NCBI RefSeq assembly: GCF_011745365.1
Contig: NW_024468917.1
Span: 310,001-374,000 of the forward strand
Origin: Cryphonectria parasitica EP155
Taxonomy: Eukaryota; Ascomycota; Sordariomycetes; Diaporthales; Cryphonectriaceae
Length of the DNA: 64,000 nt
Direction: 5' to 3'
Part shown: piece after piece, positions 54,388 through 64,000 of the stretch
How positions within the stretch are numbered: position 1 is the first letter of the stretch
How the letters are laid out: each line of letters opens with the position of its first letter
The notes under the pieces: generated by a model
The model's database searches: none
Told to the model about the DNA's origin: nothing
What the model saw: only the letters and a program-made list of their open reading frames with translations
Translations under genes and position numbers: made by a program

Positions 54388-57300
54388 ATGGCTGACCAGA
54401 TAGCATATCTCCTCTTTGGAGATCAGTCAACTGACACACATGGCTTCCTCGCCAATTTATTCCGCCAAACAGACCGAGGAATCCTCGCCAACGCATTCCT
54501 TGAACAAGCTGGCCATGAGCTGAGGAAGGAAATTGAGACCTTGCCAACAATCGAGAGGTCAAAACTGCCAAGCTTTCTCAGTCTCCAGAATCTGAACGAG
54601 AGGTATCATGCTCAGAGCTTGAAGCATCCTGGAGTGGACGCTGCCCTCATATGCGTGTCTCAGCTGGCGCACTATATCGAGTAAGTGACCCAGTCACGAC
54701 CATCTTAGGTATTCAGTGCTAATAGATAGCAGCTATGCTGAGAAGCACTACGAAGACTTGCTCATGCCTCACGGGCAGATGTTTCTTGGTGGGCTATGCT
54801 CTGGTATGTTCGCAGCAGCAGCTATCACATGCACACCGACTCTCTCGACCCTCGTTCCGGTCGCTGTCCAAGTTGTCTTAATGGCGTTTCGTACCGGAAA
54901 CTACGTGGCCACCATGGCTGAGCGGCTGTGCTCACCCGCGGAGTATTCCGAAAGCTGGACTTACATGCTACCGGGAATGGGGGCGGACGAAACCCAGAGC
55001 ACACTCGACAAGTTCAACCTAGAAAATGTAAGCACTCTCGTATTTCCTTTATCAAAGTGCTCAGGCTGACAGAAAGCAGAGGATCCCTCCTGCTAGCCAG
55101 GTCTACATCAGTGCAATCTCTGTCCCTAGTGTTGCTATCTCGGGCCCACCGAGCGTGTTGAGACTGTTATTCATGTCTGGTCACCTCTCGGTGCGACCAA
55201 CGTCAATACCGGTCTATGGACCATACCACGCCACACATCTGTACTCATCCGTCAGTGTGGACAGTGTCTTGCGTCTAAAGGATGCTGCCGTCCAAGACAC
55301 GTTCCACGACACCAAGCCGAGGTCTCCAATCATGTCGTGCAAGACCGGCGAATGGATGATGGAGGATGACACTATTGCACTTCTTGAGCGAATTGTTTAC
55401 GAAATTCTTAATGATACTCTGGTGTTTCACAAATTCTTAGATGCTGGTGTCGAGCTGGCACATCAATTCGACAGCAAGACGATCCTCATATTACCTTTCG
55501 GACCGACACAGAATGCTGCCACGCTGGCAAATCTCTTGAAGAGCAAGACTTCAAACAACATCATCCTCAGAACCCCTCCACAGATCCCAAAGGAGAGCAC
55601 AGAATCCAGCGTGGGCAATCACGGCTCGACGGGAAGATGCAAACTGGCTATTGTCGGTATGGCAGGCCGCTTCCCTGATGCCGCCAGCCACGAGAAGCTC
55701 TGGGAGTTGCTTGAGAAGGGGTTGGCTGTCCACCGTGTCGTGCCGGCCGATCGCTTCCCTGTTGCGAACCATGTCGATCCAAGCGGAAAGGCTATTAACA
55801 CTAGTCACACGCCATATGGATGTTGGATTGAGAAGCCTGGGCATTTTGATCCTCGCTTCTTCAACATGTCGCCACGGGAAGCCTTTCAGACGGATCCGAT
55901 GCAAAGGATGGCGTTGACAACAGCCTATGAAGCGCTGGAGATGTCAGGCTATGTGCCCAACAGGACCCCATCCACAAGACTGGACCGGATCGGAACGTTC
56001 TATGGACAGACTTCCGATGACTGGCGGGAGATTAATGCTGCGCAGGAAGTTGACACTTACTTCATCACTGGTGGCGTTCGAGCCTTTGGCCCTGGTAGGA
56101 TCAATTACCATTTCGGCTTCAGCGGGCCCAGCCTCAATATCGATACTGCATGCTCGTCTAGTGCTGCTGCGATAAATGTCGCTTGCTCCTCTCTTTGGGC
56201 ACGCGACTGTGACACCGCAATCGTGGGTGGCCTGTCATGCATGACAAACTCCGACATCTTCGCAGGCTTGAGCCGAGGCCAGTTCCTTTCCAAGAAAGGA
56301 CCGTGTTCTACTTTCGATAATGATGCGGATGGGTACTGCAGAGGTGATGGCTGCGCATCAGTCGTCGTTAAACGGCTCGAGGATGCCGAAGCAGACCACG
56401 ATCGCATCCTGGCCGTTATTCTCGGCACCGCTACAAATCACTCCGCTGATGCCATTTCCATTACACATCCCCACGGTCCCACACAGTCACTCTTGTCGAC
56501 AGCAATTCTGGATCAAGCTGGCATTGATCCGCTGGATGTCGACTACGTCGAGATGCACGGTACCGGAACGCAAGCTGGTGATGGAACCGAGATGGTCTCC
56601 GTCACAAACGTGTTTGCTCCGGCAGACAGAAAACGACCTGCGGATCGGCCACTGTATCTAGGTGCAGTCAAGGCCAACGTGGGTCATGGCGAGGCTGCAT
56701 CCGGAGTCACTGCTCTCGTCAAAGTCCTCATGATGCTTCAGAAGAATGCCATTCCTCCCCATGTGGGCATCAAGGGGGAGATCAACAAGACATTTCCAAG
56801 AGACCTTTCCGAGCGTAATGTCAACATCGCCTTCCACAGTACTCCATTTAGGAGACGAGACGGTAAACCTCGGCGAGTCTTCATCAACAATTTCAGCGCT
56901 GCTGGTGGCAACACTGGCTTGTTACTTGAAGATGCTCCAAGAAGACAGTCTGCCATCGAGGACCCACGAAGCCACCACGTCATCACCCTAACGGCAAAGT
57001 CGAAGTCTGCCATGATACGTAATGCCGAGAGACTGGTCACGTGGATGGCAGAGCACCCAGACACACCATTGTCCCATGTGGCTTACACCACCACTGCTCG
57101 CAAGATTCAACACTACTGGCGTATGAATGTCGCTGCTGTGGACCTCTGTGAAGCGAGAAATGCCATACAAGATCGCCTGCAACAAAATTTCTCACCTGTG
57201 CTACCGGAACAGCCTAAGGTGGCGTTTCTCTTCACCGGCCAAGGCTCCCACTATGCAGGCCTCGGCAAGGAATTTTACGCATTGCATTCGATCTTCCGTC

Positions 57301-60300
57301 AGTCTATCGACGAGTTCAACCGGCTGGCACAGATCCATGGCTTTCCATCCTTCATGCCGCTCATTGATGGTACTGAGCAAGACCTTACAAAGCTGTCTCC
57401 ACTCGTTGTCCAGCTTGGGCTTTGCAGCTTTGAAATGGCCCTCGCCAGGTTGTGGGCGTCGTGGGGCATCAAGCCTAGCGTTGTACTCGGCCACAGCCTT
57501 GGTGAGTACGCTGCTCTTCATGCTGCGGGTGTCCTTTCTGCGAGTGATACCATCTATCTTGTTGGTGTTCGTGCCAAACTCCTCATGGAGAAGTGCAATT
57601 CATTCACACATTCCATGCTCGCCGTTCAAGGCGCTGCTGACGCTGTGAGGGAACCTCTCGGAGACCAAACCCACGAAATCACTGTGGCCTGCATCAATGG
57701 TCCTCGTGAGACCGTACTTGCTGGCGAGGCTACGAAGATATCTGAAATATCTTCTCAGCTGAGTACCGCTGGCTTCAAATGCACGCAGCTCAAGGTACCT
57801 TTCGCTTTTCACTCTAGTCAGGTTGAGCCCATCCTAGACGACTTTGAAGAGCTCGCCCAGACGGTGAACTTCCGCGCTCCCAAACTTCCTGTCGTTTCTC
57901 CTCTACTGGGCAAAGCAATTGAGACTGAGCTCATCAATCCAGCCTATCTCCGAAAGCATGCTCGTGAGGCTGTCGATTTCCTCGGCGGTCTTGTACACGC
58001 ACAACAGTCCGGGGTTATTGACGAGAAGACCGTCTGGCTTGAAGTCGGACCGCATCCGATCTGCGCCAATATGGTCAAGGCTGCTTTCGGTGCGACTACC
58101 GTTGCTGTGCCCAGTGTTCGCCGCAACGAGACCTCCTACAAGACACTGAGCTCCTCTCTCTGCACGCTCCACTCAGCAGGCCTGAACATTGATTGGAATG
58201 AGTTCCACCGTGACTTCGCGGGTTCTGTTCGTATTTTGGACCTCCCCAGCTACTCCTTCGACGAGAAGAACTACTGGCTACAGTACACGGGTGACTGGTG
58301 TATCACAAAGAATCGTCGTGCTCTAGCGGCAGCTGCCGATGTTGTCACCAAGCCTTTGAGGCCTCGATTGTCCACATCTTCGGTCCAGAACGTCATTAGC
58401 GAAGAAGTCCAGGGTGACGTTGCCATCGTTGAGATCGAATCCAATTTGTCTCGTGAGGACTTGCGGCTTGTTGTCTCTGGCCACCAGGTCAACGGTGCCC
58501 CACTATGTCCTTCGAGTCTGTATGGCGATATGGCTATGACTGTGGCCGACTATGCATACAGACTGGTCCGTCCTAACGCTGATAAACTCGGCTGCAACGT
58601 TGGCCACATGGAGGTTCCAAAAACACTCATTTTTGACGATACTCTTGAGAGGCACATCCTCAGGCTCAAGGTCACGGCTGACGTCGCTACTGATAAGGCT
58701 GATTGTTCATGGTACACTATCGAAGGGGCCAGGAAGACCGAGCATGCCATCTGTCAAGTTTCCTATGGAAACACCGATGAGTGGGCCAGTGAGTTCGAGC
58801 GTGCCGACTACCTCATCAAAGGTCGCATCGACGCCCTGAGAGCAGCTGAAAAGGCTGGAAAAGCCTCAAAGATTGGGCGCGGCCTTGCCTACAAACTATT
58901 CGCTGCGCTTGTTGACTATGATCGTCGATACCGTGGCATGGAGGAGGTCATTCTTAACAGTGAGACCTGTGAAGCCACCGCCAAGGTTGTCTTCCAGACT
59001 TCCGAAAAGGACGGAAGCTACCACTTCAGCCCGTTCTGGATAGACAGCTTGTGTCACATCTCAGGCTTCATCATCAACGGCACAGATGCTGTTGACTCAC
59101 GCCAGCAGGTCTTCATATCCCACGGCTGGGGCTCAATGAGATTTATTGAGACGCCCGTATCTGGCAAGGCCTACCAGACGTACATCCGCATGCAACCTGT
59201 GAAGGGCACGAAAATAATGACTGGTGATGCTTACGTTTTTGACGATGATAGACTCATCGGCATCACTGGTGATATCCGCTTTCAGTCCATTCCCCGCAAG
59301 GTTCTCAACATGCTTCTACCACCTCGTGGAGCCGCCGCCGCCGCCACTGCCGCCACTACTGCGCAGGATACTCGTGCGCCGGTCGCCCCAGCTGACAAAA
59401 CGCAATCGAAGAGCGCCCATGTCAAGGCCACCAAGCACAAGAAAATGCTCACTTCTTCAAACCTCTCTCAGGTGGACAAGAAGCTCACATCCATGGTAGC
59501 CCAAGTGATGGAGATTCTTGCCAAGGAAGTTGGAGTGAGCGATGATGAGCTCGCTGACAACATTGCATTTGCGGATCTGGGCGTCGACTCGCTCATGGGC
59601 TTGACTGTCTCGGGCCGTCTTCGTGAGGATCTGGATTTGGACATCAGCTCTCATGTGTTTGTAGACTATCCAACGATTGCTGCCTTCAAGTCTCACTTAC
59701 AGCAGTTTGAGAGACCCGGAGTGGCCCGAGGCTCCTCGTCATCGGACTCCATCGACTCTTATTCTGAGGCTGAGGAAACATCTGAACTGGTGGAGACCGA
59801 CTCTGATGTCACCACTCCTGACAACGAGAGCAGCTCGGACGAGTATTTGAAGGCTGAGAAAGGTCACAATACCGATCTCCAGACAATCGTGCGAGAAGCC
59901 ATTGCTTCGGAAATGGGCGTCGACGTCGAGGAGATTATTGCAGCCCCAAATTTGGCGGACCTTGGGATGGACTCTCTAATGAGTCTGAGTATTTTGGGAA
60001 TTTTACGGGAGAGGACAGGTCTCAACATCCCATCTGACCTCTTCATCTTGAACCCATCGCTCAAGCATGTTGAGCGAGCCCTGGGAATCTCCGACGCAGC
60101 CAAAAAGCCGGCGACAATTAAGCTTGTCTCTGCGCCGAAGCAGGTCGACTTTCAGGAGTCAAGATCTTCTTCGAGTGCTAGGGTGCTGCCTCCATCTATG
60201 GCTACAGCCAGCATTACAAAACCACCTCGCCCCAGCCACATCATCGACGACTACCCTAACCGCAAGGCTTCGTCTGTCCTCCTTCAAGGCAGTCATCGTA

Positions 60301-61101
60301 CTGCGACCAATCACCTTTTCATGGTTCCGGACGGCAGCGGAAGCGCAACCTCCTACACGGAGATTTCCGATGTTGCACCCCACTGGGCTGTCTGGGGCCT
60401 TTTTTCACCCTTCATGAAGACACCTGAAGAGTACAAGTGTGGTGTGTATGGCATGGCTACCAAGTTCATCACGGAGATGAAGCGGCGCCAGCCCAAGGGG
60501 CCGTACAACCTAGCTGGCTGGTCTGCAGGTGGTGTCATTGCCTACGAGATTGTGGTCCAGCTGACACAGGCTGGCGAGCGTGTTGACAATCTCATCATCA
60601 TCGACGCTCCTTGTCCAATCACCATCGAGCCTCTCCCAAGGAGTCTCCACGCATGGTTCGCCAGTATCGGCCTTCTCGGTGAGGGCGATGTGAAGAAGAT
60701 TCCCGAATGGCTTCTACCGCACTTTGCAGCGTCAGTCACCGCACTCAGTAATTACACAGCCGAGCCGATCCCCACGGACAAGTGTCCCAATGTCATGACA
60801 ATCTGGTGCGAGGACGGTGTGTGCCACCTGCCCACCGACCCAAGGCCTGATCCATACCCGACCGGGCACGCGCTCTTCCTGCTTGACAACAGAACGGACT
60901 TTGGTCCTAACCGGTGGGATGAGTATCTTGACCTTCAGAAGATGAGGATGAGACATATGCCCGGGAATCACTTCTCCATGATGCATGGCGACCAGGTGAG
61001 TTGTCTCTCGAGCTTTGATTCGTCTGCATTGCCGGTGATACTAACGTCAATCCTTACAGGCGAAGCAACTTGGTTCTTTCATACGTGAAGCTCTGCTCTA
61101 G
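54388..61101 (+). CDS. Non-reducing polyketide synthase, SAT-KS-AT-PT-ACP-ACP-TE (DHN-melanin type)
   Basis: Iterative type I synthase that builds an aromatic polyketide from acetyl/malonyl-CoA; the closest pattern is tetrahydroxynaphthalene synthase of DHN-melanin. Four exons (54388-54680, 54730-55027, 55080-60995, 61060-61101) give 2182 residues, the family's length. In order: SAT (MADQIAYLLFGDQSTDTHGF; GLCSG with C121, H247), KS (DTACSSS C555, H690 in EMHGTGT, H733 in NVGHGEA), and AT (GHSLGEYAAL, S1003). Then come the product-template domain (SGHQVNGAPLCP H1332, FWIDSLCH D1519), ACP1 (LGVDSLMG, S1701), ACP2 (LGMDSLMS, S1829) and a thioesterase/Claisen cyclase (LAGWSAGG S2012, GNHFSMMHG H2161). 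All catalytic residues are intact. Introns are 49-64 bases with TGCTAAT and CTGAC branch sites. A TE at the end fits chain-shortening/Claisen release; a naphthopyrone product is the main alternative. Confidence 0.95.
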
Positions 61102-64000
61102 AGTGTCTGTATCATGGGCCTCTCTTTGTGGTATGGATAGACCGTACGTATACGATGCGGAGCATGTACTTGTTGGCGTTTTTAGCTCTGTTTGTCTCTT
61201 CTTTTGCTTTCTTTTTGTCTTTGATTGAACTGTTAACCACAAGAAGCTGCATGTGTATCATTGTGAGGGCAATGTGTATCTACTATCTGCTCACATATGG
61301 GATGGGCACGGAGGAATGTTCAGAATTCCCTTTAGATTATTTGAACGGATTATCAAGTATGGATTGCGAGGTCTAATGAGGAGGTCGATGAAATTTCGTC
61401 TGAAATGATATACAATTTACACATTCAAGGCAATGTTTACTCAAGAGCATGGCCTTGTTGCCTTCCTCCAACTGCTACTATACGATGTTCTAGTATTCCA
61501 AAACAGCATGTGTCTTTCTGCATTTAAGTACACCTTGACCAATTTATTATGACTGGTAGTAAGATTCTTCTTAATTACTTGAGTCAATAGGTTTATGGTT
61601 AAGGTACTACAACGACCCTCGTGTAGCATCAGAGATGATGAAGAGAACAAAGTCGAATCATAGCTATTGGTTCTGATCATCTTCGCTTTACCATCTTCAC
61701 AAATTGGATCAAGTTCCTCTCAAGCATTCAATTTACAATGACAGACAACGCCACCAAAGACGCGACAGGTCTCAATTTTCGCCGCCTCTCAGAATTTGAA
61801 GACGTTTGATGATTATCAAAAACGATAACTTGCTTACACGCGTGTACGACATGCTTAAAAATATAAGGGAAACAAGAAGACAGCATTTTGAGGTTCTACC
61901 CACGGACTCACACGCCAGCCACGTTAACGAGTGTAGCGCTAAATAAAGTAAAGCCTCTGCTGCTGATCTGGCGTAGACCCACTTGTTTAGACATATCGCT
62001 GGATGCTCCCTTCCGGAAGCCATCCGGTGAAGGTCTACCACTCAAGTTCAGGTCTCCGCTCGAATCTACGAGAACATCTAGGGATACCTTGAGTCAGGTA
62101 AACTGAGAGCCTGAATGAATTTACGCTAGGCACAAGGGTCCTAGTTTCTCCAAGGGGACGGAGACATATCGAGAACAAATAATAACACGATGGCTTTTCG
62201 TCTGTGCTCAGGAGCCCCGACGGCGTCAAAAGCCTCTATGGAGATAGGAGACGCCCACTAACTAGAACGAGCCAGTGTTGGCGCCACGGGAGAAAGTCTC
62301 GCACAAATTAGCGTTTCGCTGGCCACTCATAATAAGAATATAAACAGAATTGGAAGGGGCGAGGGACGGGGGATGATGCGAAAGTGTCGATCACCCACAA
62401 CATACCCACATCTCACGAAATGCAACTCCCCGCATCTTTCGAATGCACAAGCTCTGCATAAGTGGAGCCAGTTCAACCTTTAGAAGTCGTGTGTGCGGCG
62501 GATCCAACCGAGCTGCAGTGTTCGTTGAATGTATGGACATGCATACATGGCAAAATCATGAGGGAAAAGGGGGGGGGGGAGGGACGATCGACTCACGCCG
62601 GGTGCCTCGAGGTAGGCCGGTCGTTGGAGAGGTCTGAAAGGCGTGCTGTCGACATTCGACCCTTGTCCAATATCGCAGGCTTGCACGGCACTTGTTCACG
62701 GGTTCAACGACACAAAGCCTGGTCAGCCACGTCGGGACATGCCATGTCTCAGCTATGGCCCGACCCATCCATGTTGAGAACGAGAAGTGTTATGTTCCAG
62801 CCGTTGTAATAGTACTACTAGGTTGTGTTCCGTTGAGCTTCTACCAATTCAGGTACCTAATGCCGAGGCTCCCCTTCTTTCAGATCGCTCGGTGTTGTGA
62901 TTGGACATGTGTGCAGTCTCAGCACCTCTTGGAAGCAGTCATTAGCAGACTGGGCTGTCGAGCTTCGTTCGTGAAAGAGCTGTGGATAAAGACTTGGCGA
63001 GTTGTACTACTTCCATGACCAAAGATAGTTACTGTCTCCTTCCAATAGTCCACGTCCAGGGATTCTCCAACCAGAAGGAGGTACGTGATTTTCTAGCTTT
63101 CCATGAAACTTGCCGTGTTCCCTGCTTGGGATGCTCGATTAGGGAGCGGCATCATATGTACACCTGACGTGTATAGCCAAACTCATGTCTTAGAATCCCA
63201 TTTTAGGCATCTCTTGGAGACAAAGCCTGCAGTTGGTTTATAGGTTTGTGCCACACAGAAGAAAGCCTCGACTTGCTACGCCCCCAAGACACACCGCTGG
63301 TCTTGCGCAACGGTTCCCTAGCACAGCGATCTGGAAGGAAAGACCGGGGGGTGGGGGGTGAATTCGCTGGTTACAGAAAAAGCTCCTTCCTCCCACCTTG
63401 AGAATGAAGCATATGCGCAAGTTGACTAAATGCTCCTTCCCTAAGTGGACCCTGAGGCTGCCTGCATCGCCCAAGGAAGTAGCGATGTCGTCGGATTTAA
63501 GTTTTTGTAAGGGGCGAACGCCCAGATGGCGCCCTTGTTAGTGGTGGTTGCTATACTGCGTAGGGATCTTAACAGCCCTAACCCTATACACCTTCCTAGG
63601 GAATGGGCCAACAAGTATAGCCAATGAATTCGCACTTTACACTCTCGTCAAGGTACACGAGCCCCTCTCTCGATTGTGAGACTTCTTCATCACTAACTAT
63701 GCAGGCATCGCGGCCTCCCCGCTGGTAACATGCGCTTCGTCCACGCGGCACGAACGAGCGTTCCGAGGTTGGGCAACAGAGTCACGTCCCCACACCCTCG
63801 GAAGCACTTCGAAGCTCGTGTGCGTCGAACCTCCCTGGGCATGTGTATCTCTCCCCCTCTCTCTGCATAGAGATACGAGCGCCAACCCTCAGACCGTATA
63901 ACCCGGCTCCTAGATCCACTTCGAGCCCCCTTTGAACAACATTTGGCCACCGTGCGTTAATTGTACCGCACCGCGAGGCGTCGGTGTCTTGGTCTTCATT
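61102..64000. other. Gene-free right edge, 2.9 kb
   Basis: Downstream of the polyketide synthase no gene is supported. There is a G run at about 62579-62589, a G/T-rich patch near 63340-63360 and scattered short frames. No reductase, dehydratase or transcription factor of a melanin cluster is seen before the edge. Confidence 0.45.

Overview
The window is nuclear DNA of a filamentous ascomycete (Pezizomycotina). The reasons are short introns (about 50-115 bases) with GT-AG ends and CTAAC/CTGAC branch sites, compact genes on both strands, fungal forms of conserved housekeeping proteins, and a fungal non-reducing polyketide synthase. A sordariomycete-like host is possible but the class cannot be fixed by eye. 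All exon structures were derived by reading splice sites and checking frame.

Left arm (0-10 kb), housekeeping: the 3' part of an SR splicing factor (srp1-like), Maf1 (RNA polymerase III repressor), the AP-1 clathrin adaptor sigma subunit, the glutamate-cysteine ligase modifier subunit and the KEOPS kinase Bud32.

Accessory island (10.3-19.5 kb): a 92-residue SH3-like protein, a DUF6594 membrane protein, the broken C-terminal end of a HET-type incompatibility protein, a caspase-like (C14) protease with an unassigned C-terminal half and, divergently across only 222 bases, a TPR protein ending in a CHAT (caspase-like) protease domain. Two different clan CD proteases on one shared promoter, beside a HET remnant, look like a fungal cell-death or non-self-recognition module. 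This is the most interesting part of the window.

Middle (20-44 kb): a membrane-anchored unknown protein, an AhpD/CMD-like protein converging on a DAO-type FAD oxidoreductase, a small cysteine-rich protein, then a conserved block: Mrc1 (replication checkpoint), Hfi1/Ada1 (SAGA), gamma-tubulin complex protein 3, a secreted cutinase and Dpb2 (DNA polymerase epsilon subunit B).

Right arm (44-64 kb): gene-poor DNA carrying a secreted multicopper oxidase of Fet3/Abr1 type and, 5 kb further on, a complete SAT-KS-AT-PT-ACP-ACP-TE polyketide synthase resembling the tetrahydroxynaphthalene (DHN-melanin) synthases. The pair may be a small pigment locus. The flanking stretches (49.4-54.4 and 61.1-64 kb) hold no gene I can support.

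No tRNA, rRNA, CRISPR array or intact transposon was recognised.
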